A stretch of DNA of 64,000 bases from Galdieria partita (taxonomy: Eukaryota > Rhodophyta > Bangiophyceae > Galdieriales > Galdieriaceae), in contig BQMJ01000032.1 in the NCBI GenBank assembly GCA_025991245.1, positions 124,001 to 188,000 of the forward strand, written 5' to 3'. The first letter of the stretch is position 1. Each line of letters begins with the position of its first letter. Below are positions 10,201 through 21,070 of this stretch, one piece after another. The notes under the pieces were generated by a model. The model was given only the letters and a program-made list of their open reading frames with translations, was not told where the DNA came from and searched no databases. Position numbers and translations under genes: made by a program.

Positions 10201-13200
10201 TTCTTTGCAATGAATTGAATATTCATAGGACCCGTCACATTGAGTGCATTGGCAACTTTCACAGTAGCTTCTTCTACTTTTCGAACTGTAATCTATCACT
10301 GCATTGTTATTGAACAATATACAAATAATGATAAAACTTGCCTCATCCAAATCTTGAGGAGGTAAAATAAGAGTAGCATCACCAGAATGGACACCTGCAT
10401 TTTCTACATGTTCGGTAATCACATGCATAATCAACTCTCCTCTATTTGCTACTGCATCGACTTCAATCTCCTTTGCTTCCAATATGAACTTGGAAATGAC
10501 CACAGGACTATCCAAAGAGACTTTAGCCGCTTCAGTAAGATAGGATTCCAAATCTTCAGGCTTATGAGCTACATTCATAGCAGCTCCAGATAATACATAG
10601 CTGGGACGAACTAAACAAGGATATCCTACTTTTATACAAAATGCTTTGGCATCTTCTAAACTAGTCAGTTCCTTCCATTCTGGTTGGTCTACTTGCAGCC
10701 TATCTAACATTCTCGAGAACTTGTAACGATTCTCAGCTCCATCAATCATCTCAGGTGTAGTTCCTAATATTCTGACATGTTGTCTATGTAGTTGCATAGC
10801 AATATTATTCGGAATTTGGCCTCCCATAGAAACAATAACACCTGTAGCCTTTTCTAATTCGTAAATATCTAACACTCTCTCTAAAGATAACTCTTCAAAA
10901 TAGAGACGATCACATTCATCATAATCCGTAGACACCTACGAAGAAAGAAACTCTTTCACTTTTCGTACCAATCAAAGAAAATGAATACTTGCAGTCTCAG
11001 GATTGTGATTCACCATAATAGAATAGATGTGTTGATTTCTCAGAGTACGAACAGCACTCACTGCACACCAGTCAAACTCGACTGAAGACCCAATGCGATA
11101 AGCCCCTGAACCAAGAACTATGATGCCTTCTTTGTCAAATTCTACATCATTCTTTTGGCTTTGCTTGTTAAGATTATAACCTCTTCCATTCACATAAGTT
11201 GTATAAAGGTAATTGGTTACAGCAGGGAATTCGGCTAATAGGGCCATCCATAAATAAATCCTATCCGTCACAAAACATGATAAAACTTACCAGCAACAGT
11301 ATCAATTCTTTTCACCAAAGGTTTCACTTGTAGTTGCATACGAAGGCTTCTTATCACCAACTCGGTTTCCCCAATACATTTGGCAATATGTTTATCACTC
11401 ATACCTAAAGACTTGGCATACCACAAGTCTGGTTCTTGCAAAGGCTGACCATTCAAAGCAAGATCTTGTATATGTTTTTCAAGTAAGATAATGCTTTCTA
11501 GATGATAAAGAAACCATCTATCGATATGAGTCAACTGATGAATCTTTTCGACAGATATTCCACAAGCCAATCCATTAGCTATGGCAAAAATTCTCTCATC
11601 GGTAGGATTTAGCATTTCCTCAATACTATAAGAAACAACTGTACTGTCCAAACCGAATATATAGTTTTCCTTTACACATCGAATAGCTTTTTGTATCGCT
11701 TCACAAAAATTGCGTCCAATTGCCATAACTTCACCTACAGACTTCATAGAAGAACCTAACAACTTGCTGACTCGTGTAAACTTCTTCAAATCCCAACGTG
11801 GCATTTTCACAACAATATAATCCAAACTAGGTTCGAAACATGCCGTAGTCCTTTGAGTAATAGAATTGCGAATCTTAGTAAGCGGTATTCCTAACGCCAA
11901 TTTGGCAGCAACGAATGCCAAGGGGTATCCCGTGGCTTTACTAGCCAATGCGGAAGATCGAGAAAGACGAGCATTCACTTCGATAATACAATATTGTCGA
12001 CTATTGGGGTTCAAAGCAAACTGAATGTTACATTCACCTACAACACCTAAATGTCGAATAGTTCTAATAGCTGAATCACGTAACATATGATATTCAAAGT
12101 CATTCAGTGTTTGACTAGGAGCAACGACAATGGATTCTCCCGTATGAATCCCTAATGGATCAAAATTTTCCATATTACAAACCTAATGAATATACAAAAT
12201 GAATTTTTGAAATTAGTTTATACAGGACTTGTGTACAAAGATGCCCATTTCAACCTACCGTGATACAATGATCATAGGCATCACGAACTACTTCATACTC
12301 AATTTCCTTCCAACCCTTCATAGACTTTTCTATTAAAACTTGGTCTGACGTTGAAAATGCTCTCAATGCCAAGTTGGTCAATTCTTCAGCATCATTTGCA
12401 AAACCTGAACCAAGACCCCCTAATGCAAATGCTGCTCGAAGAATCACCGGATATCTACCAAAAATCGTCAAAACAATTCCAAGTGAAAACTACAAAAACT
12501 TACCCGATTTCTTTAGCAGCTTTCAGAGCAGCGTCCAATGAAGAACATGCAACTGAATGTGCAAACGGCTCTCCTATTTCTGAAAGACGAAAGTTGAACC
12601 TCTCTCGATCTTCTGTATCCAAAATCGTTTCAATAGGAGTGCCTAAAACCCTTACACCATACTCTTGAAATATACCACTCTGATATAGTTTGATACCACA
12701 ATTGAGTGCTGTTTGTCCTCCAAATGTTACTAGAATACCATCTGGTCTCTCATTTCGAATCACTTTGGCTACACTCTCTGGATTAATAGGAAGGAAATAA
12801 ACTTTATCTGCCATTCCTCTTGATGTTTGAACTGTTGCGATATTAGGGTTGACCAGTACAGTTTTGATGCCTTCTTCTTTCAAAGCTTTCAAGGCTTGAG
12901 TACCAGAATAATCAAATTCTCCAGCTTGACCAATAGAAAGTCCACCGCTACCTAATACCAACACTTTCCTTATACCAACGTCATCTTGTAAGGAGTGAGG
13001 AATCTCGGGTTTCTTGTAGTTTGAAAACATATCCCATGCTGAAACACATTTTGAGGATGAAATGGCAGTTTTGTTGGTTTGCACAATATTTAAAAATAAG
13101 TCAAACAAAAATTCCGTATCATGTGGTCCTGCACTTGCTTCCGGATGAAACTGAACAGAGAAAAATGGATAACGATCATTACATATGCCTTCATTGGTCT

Positions 13201-14319
13201 GATCATTCAGGTTGACATAAAGTGGTTGCCAATGTGGAATCTTCTTATTGTTTGTATCCACTGCATATCCATGATTCTGTGAAGTTATATAACAATGTCC
13301 GCTAGTTAGTTCCAAACATGGCACATTGTGACCTCGATTTCCATATTTCATCTTGAAAGTCTCAAAACCCGCAGCAAGACTCAACAATTGATGACCTAAA
13401 CATATTCCAAATAAAGGAATAATACGCGAGTTAGGGTTCTCTTCTGCTAATCTCAATATATTCTTAATATGATTAATTGTGACTTTACACATGCTAGGAT
13501 CGCCAGGTCCATTGGATAAGAATATGCCGTCAATATGATGAAGTGCTTCAGGAGAAGAAAAATCAAAGTCCCAAGGTACCAAAGTAACTTGTGCCTGACG
13601 GTTTAAGAAACATCGAATCTGATTATATTTGATGCCACAGTCCACCATAAGAATATGATAGAGCGGATTTCCTAAAGGACGATATATCGTGGGTTCTTTG
13701 ATGGAAACTTGTGCAACTAGGTTTGTGTGATTAGGATCATAGAAAGAGGGTTCCGAGTCTACTACGATTTTAGCTAGCATGGTTCCCTGATGCTCTCGGT
13801 TAGAAATATATCACATTAGAAAAGGGTAACAATACTTTCTCTCGGATTATTTGCGTCAACTGTCGAGTATCTATATCGTATATACCACTAACGTTGTTTC
13901 TCTTCAGCCATAAATCAAAAGAGCAATCTGCCTGCCAATGTGAATACTTCTCGGTGAAGGAAGAAACGACAACTCCAGCAGTGTGAATTTCATAACTTTC
14001 GAAATAGAGAGGGATACCATTGTGATCCACCTAGTAAAATTATCTCATAAGCACATATTGACTCAGCCATTCGAACCGATGATCAAACCTCTTTCTCTGA
14101 AGGTACTCCATGGTTACCAATAAGGGGATAAGTAAAGCAGAGAATCTGGCCACGATAGGAAGGATCTGTCAGTGCTTCAGGATATCCCACCATTCCAGTT
14201 TGGAAAACGGCTTCTCCCGAAACACTCTTTTTTGCACCAAACGAATATCCATGAAACACAGTGCCTATATAGCAATCATTCAAAAACGAAACACACCCAC
14301 AGCACTCACTACTTGCCAT
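7251..14319 (-). CDS. CAD: CAD-type fusion: GATase-CPSase II-(inactive DHOase-like)-ATCase
   Basis: Nine exons join in frame into 2204 aa: 14089-14319, 13836-14030, 12504-13786, 12259-12454, 11291-12182, 10993-11234, 10342-10935, 10101-10292, 7251-10040. Animal CAD and yeast URA2 are about 2200 aa. Order: glutamine amidotransferase (nucleophile in '[11 protein letters not shown]', 'QFHPEAS'); two ATP-grasp CPSase halves ('PRWDLKKF', '[18 protein letters not shown]'); an MGS-like allosteric domain; a DHOase-like domain (about 8500-9380); then ATCase ('[12 protein letters not shown]', '[11 protein letters not shown]', 'HPLPRV'), to residue 2204. It makes carbamoyl phosphate and carbamoyl aspartate for de novo pyrimidines. 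The DHOase-like part has '[14 protein letters not shown]' where active enzymes have HxH, and lacks the other metal ligands. The introns after exons 6, 7 and 8 begin with GC. An E2F-like site lies 213 bp upstream. Confidence 0.95.
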
Positions 14320-14531
14320 CTTCCAAAACTAGTTTGGCACAAGTAGGCTTTTCTGTCGAACCAATTTCCTTGTATCCGTTCATTATTCTGTTGGAACAAA
14401 ACAGCTATGGTGTAAAACAGAAATATATCACTTGAAATATGCGAAACAGTCGGTCGGTCCGCACTTATCCCACAAGTGAATTGTTTTCAACCATGTGCAC
14501 CGACGATGAAACGAAAGAAAAAAAGACAACT

Positions 14532-14540
14532 TTTGGCGCC
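14532..14540. promoter_or_regulatory. E2F/DP-type site upstream of CAD
   Basis: TTTGGCGCC, in the context CTTTTGGCGCCATTTTC, matches the E2F consensus TTTSSCGC. It lies 213 bp upstream of the CAD start codon and downstream of the OGG1 stop, so it most plausibly serves CAD. Pyrimidine synthesis genes are S-phase E2F targets in other eukaryotes. The match is direct; function is inferred. Confidence 0.5.
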
Positions 14541-14591
14541 ATTTTCAAAAAAAGTTATTTTTTTTATCGCGTTTCATTATGTCTCTCTCTC

Positions 14592-15701
14592 TCAACTAGC
14601 TTCCTTCTTGTTCCTTGGTCCCATTCTACTTGTTTCAAGTTCTCCTACAAACAATGTATTGTGTGCCCATCCAGCATAAGCTATACAACTATTTCAAAAC
14701 TCGGAAACCTACTCAAATAACACTTCTTACCACCAAATTTTCCACGAAACCATTCACCGATTTCTCGATGAATACGTTCAGTTAACGTTTTTCCTTGCAG
14801 TTGCGGCAAATAGGATCTCAAAACGACCTGCCAAATGTGAGTATCCACCGGAATTTCATCATGTTTCCCTAAAGAAACGAGTGCAATACAAGAAGCCACC
14901 TTGTGTCCTATTCCTGGTAACTGCATCAGCTGGGAAATGACTTGTTCTCTGTCCAACTGTTTCAACTGTAATAACCATTCCATACCACCCAACTGGATGA
15001 GTCGATCAATACACTGCACAAGATATTTGGCACGATACCCAAAGCGATGACTACGCCAGTCTTCTTCAGTAACTTGCTGCAATCGATGCAATGTGGGAAA
15101 GCGATAAAACTAAAAGAATCGGATATTACTATCAAGCGGAACAGCATCATTCTCTTACCTTGTGTTGTTCAACTTGTCCTATGTAATCACCATGCTGTGC
15201 TATGTGCTGCATCATCTTGGAAATGCGTTGTATATTATTATTAGCCGAACACAGATATCCGCATAGACATTCAACTGGGTCCAATGACAACACTCGTGCT
15301 CCTTGTGTATACTTGATAACCGTTTCAAAACGAGGATCTACCTTGCAAAACTCTTCCAACAGTGAGGAATAGGAAATGTGCAGATTGAACAATTCACTCA
15401 GTCGCTTCTTCAAATGTTCGATGGAAGTTGCAGAAAGAGATTGAACGGGCTGGAAGTATATAGGCCCCAAAGTACCCACTTGATACAATTGAACGATTGT
15501 ATCATCCACAACACCTAACCAATATTCTTGATTATCTATTTCTTTCCAATACCGCTTCCAGAGAAAACTTTGTCCAGAAGGCAACGTTTTGTTTAAAGAA
15601 AGTTCCATCGAAGGGTTATCTAAAGGATACCAAAGAGAGGACGCTTTGGTACCAATCCTCTGTCTTTTTAAAGGCTTTCGAACTTTTCTATGCTGCTCCA
15701 T
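14592..15701 (-). CDS. OGG1: 8-oxoguanine DNA glycosylase
   Basis: Three exons, 15159-15701, 14731-15109 and 14592-14680, give 336 aa (human 345). It is a bifunctional glycosylase/AP-lyase that removes 8-oxoguanine from DNA. The N-terminal domain starts with 'LNKTLPSGQSFLWKR' (family 'TL.sGQ.FrW'). The HhH-GPD signature is intact: 'LPGIGHKVASCIALVSLG' contains the catalytic lysine, and 'IPVDTHIWQV' contains the catalytic aspartate. The last exon restores the conserved 'YAGWAHNTLF' ending. ATG 15701 is used; the longer upstream frame adds no conserved sequence. No nuclear or organellar signal is obvious beyond basic residues 5-17. Introns are about 50 bp, GT-AG. Confidence 0.95.
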
Positions 15702-15799
15702 CTTGTAATAACTACGACAATACAATAAAGGAAAGATTCTTATCGGATATTTTGGATCCAATCCGTACCATATCCAACCAAACATATACACAATTTATT

Positions 15800-17146
15800 T
15801 TAGGCAACTGCAAAAAGACATTCAGTTTCACGATGACGTAGAAAATTTCCAACCAAGATGGAACGACTCCATGCAAAATATACAACTAAGAAAAGGCAAC
15901 CAAGAATATACCAGTGCATGTTAGGTTTGATCAGCAATGCTTTCCTTTTCTCCATCATCAAACTCACATGCTTTCTAGAAAAATGATTATACGATAGGTT
16001 GGAGAATAAGAATTGAAAAATAGAAAATAAAGGACAGAATATAGCTACTTGAAATAATTCGTCACCCGCTTCAAGTCGTAATAAAGAGGCACAATATTGG
16101 TTACAGAGAGGATTCTTATATTGACTTACAGGTTTCCCATCTTCCTTGATAAACGCAAAGGCACCTCCTCCAGTTGGATCATTGGAACCTCGAACTACAA
16201 ATGTTGACTCTTCAAATTTTGCCAAAGTTGAACAACCAAACTCGTGACGAGAAGATGCTAGTACATGAAGTGTAGTGGCCAAATGAAATAAAAATCGTCT
16301 ATTCTTGGTATGATAAGTAGGATAACTCATAAAAAAGTAATCTGAAACTGCTCCAATTCCTGCAGGACTAGCAGCAATGTTGGTAATAGGAAAAAATAAT
16401 TTTCGTTGATTCAATACTGGTAATATTAGACATTTGAGAAATATAGAGGACTGAATTCCTCTTCCTCGATGATGTCTTTTGATCATAGTCAGTCCTAAAT
16501 GCAAAATGGGTCCATGATATAGATGCAAAACATTTCGAAAGATGAGATGTAATATATATTGATTCCAACTAGAGTTTTTAGCTTGCAACAGGTTCTCATA
16601 CTTATCTACAACAGAGGAGTCGATAGGAGGTAAATAACACATAGCAGTGAATCCAACAGGTTCATTCTTATCATATGCTATGGAGATGATGCGATTTTTC
16701 AAGGATTCTCTGTTACCCGAAAAGACACCGTACAATGGAATCTCATCCAAAGAATCTTGTGCTATTTGGCGTAACTCTTGAACCAGTAAGTCCATTGAAG
16801 TTTTTGACATCCATCTTCCAGGTTGGTCATAAGTTCGGACAGTTAGTGAACAACATTCTCTCTCTCCTCTTCTAGTACATTTCACTTTACTTTCGTAGCA
16901 TTGTATCCAAGGTTTTGCAAGGTAACTTGGTTCTGTAGAGTTTACAACTTCAGAGACGTTGCTTAGTACCAATTTCATATTCAAAATGTTACAAAGTATA
17001 TATTCAAGTATTTGAAGAGAGGTTTTTATCCATAAAAGTGGCCATATGTCATACGGGAAACATATAGGTAATATGGATAGGCATAGTAAGATTATACAAC
17101 CAATCATATAACAAAAGAATAGTAGAAAGACGAGAGAAAAGTTCAT
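15800..17146 (-). CDS. Membrane protein with GNAT-like core, function unknown
   Basis: A single open frame of 448 aa starting at ATG 17146. The first 60 residues are very hydrophobic ('FSLVFLLFFCYMIGCIILL'), and two more hydrophobic stretches near the C-terminus ('VAIFCPLFSIFQFLF', 'WYILGCLFLVVYFAW') predict membrane segments. Between them is a soluble region with acetyltransferase-like elements: 'AYDKNEPVGFTAM' (beta4-like) and 'LGLTMIKRHHRGRGIQSSIF', which resembles the GNAT acetyl-CoA loop (R/QxxGxG/A). I do not recognise the family. It could be a membrane-anchored acyl- or acetyltransferase. Splicing of additional 5' exons cannot be excluded. A TTTGGCGCGCC element lies about 120 bp upstream. 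Confidence 0.55.
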   Translation of the reverse strand: MNFSLVFLLFFCYMIGCIILLCLSILPICFPYDIWPLLWIKTSLQILEYILCNILNMKLVLSNVSEVVNSTEPSYLAKPWIQCYESKVKCTRRGERECCSLTVRTYDQPGRWMSKTSMDLLVQELRQIAQDSLDEIPLYGVFSGNRESLKNRIISIAYDKNEPVGFTAMCYLPPIDSSVVDKYENLLQAKNSSWNQYILHLIFRNVLHLYHGPILHLGLTMIKRHHRGRGIQSSIFLKCLILPVLNQRKLFFPITNIAASPAGIGAVSDYFFMSYPTYHTKNRRFLFHLATTLHVLASSRHEFGCSTLAKFEESTFVVRGSNDPTGGGAFAFIKEDGKPVSQYKNPLCNQYCASLLRLEAGDELFQVAIFCPLFSIFQFLFSNLSYNHFSRKHVSLMMEKRKALLIKPNMHWYILGCLFLVVYFAWSRSILVGNFLRHRETECLFAVA

Positions 17147-17266
17147 GACTATTCTGTAAACAAGTGCTGAAGATGTGATTCATTTCAAAGCAGTTGATTC
17201 CCTTTACAAGGAGCAACGGATCGAATCCTTTGAATGATTCGCACATCTTCAATGGTTCGATCAATG

Positions 17267-17277
17267 GGCGCGCCAAA
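17267..17277. promoter_or_regulatory. E2F-like palindromic element
   Basis: GGCGCGCCAAA, reading TTTGGCGCGCC on the minus strand, matches TTTSSCGC. It lies 121 bp upstream of the membrane GNAT-like gene and downstream of the SIP5-like stop codon. Confidence 0.4.
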
Positions 17278-17356
17278 GGGAAGATTGTGCCATTTATTGA
17301 CGATTTGTAGAAATCTCGACACGTTGTTTGATATGCAAATATATTACATGTTATAG

Positions 17357-18190
17357 TTAGATTCTCGTTGCTCTCATTGAACGGAAACAAGCTTCCATGA
17401 TCATAAGGTCTTCCTCCGTATATTCTTCATCCTGTAGGAATATAGGGATTTCCACTTCTCTGGGATTAAACGGAATGTCTTCTTCCACAAAGTTATCCGA
17501 TGATATAATATTCTTGGATGAACTTTCTTTCCTTTGAATAATTCCACTATTAGAGACTTTTGAGCATATAGAGTGTTCGGTGCATTTGGTTTCTAGTTCC
17601 GCTACCATTTCTCGCTCTGCTGAATAACTCCCTGATTCTTGATTCTTTTCAATGTCATTTTGAGCTGCAGGATCATATACAATTTCAAATAGAGGAGCTT
17701 TACAAAAGGAACACGGTGCCGACTTTTCTGTTCGCTTTCTTTGAATCCGAAAGAAACAGCCACTACAAATACACTACGACCAAGAAGTTTGACACAAAGT
17801 ATTTTTTTTGTTTCATCAACATACCTGCTTACAACAAACAGTATAATTTAGAGCTGGATAATAATAAAAGCATATAGGACACTCCAACCGATATTCGTTT
17901 GATTTCTCTTCACTTCCTTTATATCTGGGAGCAACTATGCTATTCTTTATCAATTTTACAAAGGTACTTTCATCCAAATAAAATTGAGTTGGAATCAATT
18001 TTGGTTCTTCTGTGTTATTTCCTCGTGTGGTCGAATAGTTTCGTCGCCTCCTGGAACGACTGGACTGGGAAAACATGTTCCTCATGTAAAGCAAACGATC
18101 ACTTCTAGGAACTCTATTGTTCATATAATAAGGTCCTAGCGAACCATTAGTGGAGAGGTCCCAAACACTAGTAGAAGAAACGTTTCCCAT
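17357..18190 (-). CDS. SIP5/DA2-like C3HC4-type zinc protein, possibly N-myristoylated
   Basis: Two exons, 17825-18190 and 17357-17773, give 260 aa. The intron is 51 bp and was placed because it restores a zinc-binding domain: 'CPICFYYYPALNYTVCC' in exon 1 continues as 'KQCICSGCFFRIQRKR...CSFCKAPLFEIVY' in exon 2. This pattern, with the preceding 'SIVAPRYKG', is typical of yeast SIP5 and plant DA2-like proteins, some of which act as E3 ligases in growth control. The chosen start gives 'MGNVSST', a classic N-myristoylation context also found in that family. The C-terminus is acidic ('DEEYTEEDLMIMEACF'). The frame is open for 68 codons upstream of this ATG with a hydrophobic stretch, so a longer product is possible. 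Confidence 0.75.
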
Positions 18191-18848
18191 GAATATAAGC
18201 AGTAGCTTGGATACTCTCTCTATGAACAACAAAGTAAGAGACAGAGGCGCAACTAGACAAAATTTCTCAATTAGAAAAATGCGAATACAGTAAAACTGTC
18301 TGATAGATTCTCCGAGGAAACTAGACACTTCATCCAAAAGCGATCGTCCAGGCTCACCATAGATGGCCTCGATGGACACTTCATTCTTGTTCAAATCAGT
18401 CTCTTGCGGGAAAAAATGCCCAATCAGCTACTGCGCCACGTGGGCACAATTGCATCGGCTTCACTAGAATGAAAAGAGACTAATATTCTCTGAATGCATT
18501 CATTCCTAAGTCAAAAGATGCATTCTAAAGCCATTCTTTGGACAATGACTTTGGACAAGGATATGTATTAGGATAACCGTAGAATGAGATCAATAGTTGG
18601 ATGATGACTTGAATTACATCGGCAATGAGATATGCTTTTCAAGGTTTCTACGACCGTTACAAATAAAAAGGCGCTAAAGAAAGGAGTAGGGTCTCCATGG
18701 GTACCGAGGCGCCGAATGAAATTTGAATTTGGACCTTTTTTCAAATTTGTGCCAAACCTCTTTACTTTGTGCAGGTTTGGAAGAGACTTTGAAGACCCTT
18801 TGTTCGATAATATTTGAATTGAAAGTAGAACACCTGAGAAACGAATAA
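18191..18848. other. Divergent promoter region between SIP5-like and DP genes
   Basis: About 660 bp between the two start codons. It contains GCGGGAAA at 18406-18413 and a short open stretch (18250-18394, minus strand) that continues into the SIP5-like frame. I cannot assign other genes here. Several overlapping ORFs of 60-100 codons on both strands show no recognisable protein family. Confidence 0.45.
18406..18413. promoter_or_regulatory. E2F consensus site upstream of the DP gene
   Basis: GCGGGAAA, reading TTTCCCGC on the minus strand, is an exact TTTSSCGC match in the shared SIP5-like/DP intergenic region, 435 bp upstream of the DP ATG and 215 bp upstream of the SIP5-like ATG. This would allow autoregulation of the DP gene. 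Function is inferred. Confidence 0.4.
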
Positions 18849-20127
18849 ATGCTACACAATGCAAGTCAACGTTTCAACCCGAGAAAGAAAGAAATATCCC
18901 TACAAAACTATTTGGGAAAGCAGTCCAATGACTTGACTCCAGTGGGAACTTTTTCCTCTTCCTTTGAAGAACAACTTTCTTCTTCCACCGGTATGTTTAA
19001 TTTGTTCATGCTAGCCCATTCAATATTCATCATGGTCTCCTATATCTCAAGGTACACTTACAAGGGAGAGATCAAAGCAAGTAAATGGACTGCATTCATA
19101 TGGTGTGCAACCGAATACTACAAATCACTTAGAGTGCATAAACGAAACTGTTTCTTCTTCCGGTAGTAGAAAGAGAAGAACAAGAGATCCTCCATGTGCT
19201 CATGAGGAAGTAGAAAAGGCAAATGTTAGTCGAAAACCAAAAAGAAGACCACCATCTCAAAGCACCTTTTCTTTGTCTACCGTACCCAAGCGTGGATTAA
19301 AGTTGATGACTTTGACCATTTGTGATGCCATACAAGGACATGGAAGCACAACTTATGCACAGCTCGCCCAAGATCTTGCTCTTGTATTGGGCATTCCTCT
19401 TCCTGCAAGCTCTGAACTAAAGAATGATCCAAACATGGCCATTTTAGAAAAGAATATTAGAAGAAGAGTATATGATTGTCTCAATGTCTTGATAGCGATT
19501 GGTATAATTGAAAAGACAGATGGAGGAAGATATTTAAAATGGATTGGAAAGACGAACTTTTTAACTGAACAATGCCACAGCGGTTCCTCTTCACCGAATG
19601 TAAATATGCATAAGGAGACTTGTTCAGGTATAGCTAAATATCACAAAAATGCCATGAACGAGCAACTTTTATCACAATTAGAACAAAAGCGAAAGACCCT
19701 TGAAGAAAAACGAGAGAATCTTGAACTATTAAGAAGGCAAGAAAGTGCCTTTCAACGACTGATTGACAGAAACAAGAAATTGTCACGGCAGTATTACGTT
19801 CGAGAATCGAAAATTGAACTTCCTTTTATACTTGTTCGGACACCTCCTTCTTCGGAAATATTTCTTGAAACAACTGAAGATCAGACTATGATGAAATTTA
19901 AGTTTACGGAGCTATTCTATCTGCATGGTGATGCCGAAGTTGTAACTGGTTTAGAGTCCATACAAACCCATTGTTCAAAATCGTCAAGTCCAGGGTTAAT
20001 TGCGTCGACTGATCACCATCCACTATCACTCGATTGGAAACATCACGAAGAAGAAGACAATTGGTTGCCTTGTGAGAAAGAGAATCTTCCATACTTTACA
20101 GCTAATAACTATCAACTTTCGGCATAG
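18849..20127 (+). CDS. DP: E2F dimerization partner (DP) transcription factor
   Basis: Two exons, 18849-18990 and 19052-20127, give 405 aa. An in-frame TAA lies immediately before the ATG, fixing the start. After a basic, polar N-terminus with 'SRKRRTRD' and 'RKPKRRPP', the winged-helix DNA-binding domain runs from 'KLMTLTICDAIQGHGST' through the DP signature 'NIRRRVYDCLNVLIAIGII' to 'YLKWIG'. A coiled coil follows ('EQLLSQLEQKRKTLEEKRENLELL'), then the DP-type dimerization/beta-sandwich region. DP proteins form heterodimers with E2F and bind TTTSSCGC sites at G1/S genes. The internal 'LGIPLPASSELKNDPNMA' loop, between helices of the DNA-binding domain, is typical for DP rather than E2F. Confidence 0.93.
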
Positions 20128-20445
20128 AAGGACAACTCCTTCAAGCAACTGTTACAATTGCATAACATAACAAAGAAACTATTCTTGGAAACTATGTCCA
20201 AGTGTTGCCCTTTTCTTCTGCTTCTTCTTTGTTGTATGAGGATGGCTCCTTTTCACTCGAATGGATGGCGTCTCTTTACAATCTTCCAAAGAATCGGTCT
20301 CTACTACAGTTTCCCAAGGTCTCAACCAAAACTTGGAACTTGCACAACGCATATCTTCGTCACTCCGTTCCTTAAAGTCGATCCATTTCATTTTATCCAT
20401 TCTCACACACACACATTTCACATCCAACCTTTAACCAACGACAAC
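20128..20445. other. Intergenic spacer DP-CSL4
   Basis: About 320 bp between two tandem genes. An open frame extends the CSL4 frame upstream but carries no conserved residues. A short CA repeat (20405-20414) is present. I see no RNA gene. Confidence 0.4.
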
Positions 20446-21021
20446 ATGTTTGCAGTTCCTGGTATGGAACTATGTGAACAAGGAAACTTTTCAATAGGGT
20501 TAGGTTGCTATTTGAGTCAACAAAAAATTTATGCAAGTTTATGGGGACGTGTGAGTGTTCAAGCAACTGGAGATACCAACTCTGTCTTGATACAAGTCCA
20601 ACCAGTAACTACTCATAAGCAACGTAATACTTGTAATAGAGTACCTGAAGTAGGTAATCTTGTGATTGGCAAAGTATTCAAAGTAACTTGGCGTGCTGTA
20701 ATAGTGGAAATATTTGCCACGGAAGAGCAGTTACTGGAGTATACGTTTCGTGGCGTGATTCGATTGCCCGATGTTACGACAACTTCAAGTGATAAGATTG
20801 ATTTGCACAACTGTTTTCGCACAGGAGATATTATAAGAGCTCAAGTTATTAGTTTGGGTGATCCACAAGCCTATTATCTTTCCACTAGTCGCAGTTGTGA
20901 CGGGGTTATTTATGCTACGAGTAGTGCAGGTTATCCTATGGAACCTTTTAACGAAAATCAAATGATCTGTACAAAGACTCAAACCAAAGAATATAGAAAA
21001 GTAGGATTTGGAAGCAAATAA
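20446..21021 (+). CDS. CSL4: Exosome complex subunit CSL4/EXOSC1
   Basis: A single-exon protein of 191 aa from ATG 20446 (human EXOSC1 is 195 aa). The longer frame that starts at 20158 is not used because homology begins at 'MFAVPGMELCEQGNFSIGLGC'. The N-terminal domain continues 'YASLWGRVSV'. The central S1 RNA-binding domain runs from 'PEVGNLVIGKVFKVTW' to 'FRTGDIIRAQVISLGD', and the C-terminal part with 'YYLSTSRSCDGVIYA' stands in place of the zinc ribbon. CSL4 is a cap subunit of the RNA exosome, which carries out 3'-5' processing and decay in nucleus and cytoplasm. The full zinc-ribbon cysteine set is not evident. Confidence 0.88.
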   Translation: MFAVPGMELCEQGNFSIGLGCYLSQQKIYASLWGRVSVQATGDTNSVLIQVQPVTTHKQRNTCNRVPEVGNLVIGKVFKVTWRAVIVEIFATEEQLLEYTFRGVIRLPDVTTTSSDKIDLHNCFRTGDIIRAQVISLGDPQAYYLSTSRSCDGVIYATSSAGYPMEPFNENQMICTKTQTKEYRKVGFGSK

Positions 21022-21070
21022 GATGACATGAATAGATATTGTCTATTTATTTTCTATGAGAAATGTTTTG

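Noticed and set aside
10293-10341. GT-AG alternative for the CAD intron after exon 7 (donor 4 bp later, acceptor 7 bp later)
   Set aside because: It is in frame, but it yields a CPSase segment one residue shorter than homologs, whereas the GC-AG choice aligns without a gap. Only junction reads can decide.
18250-18394. Upstream extension of the SIP5-like frame by 68 codons
   Set aside because: It is open but contains a hydrophobic stretch absent from the family, while ATG 18190 gives the family-typical MGN myristoylation start.
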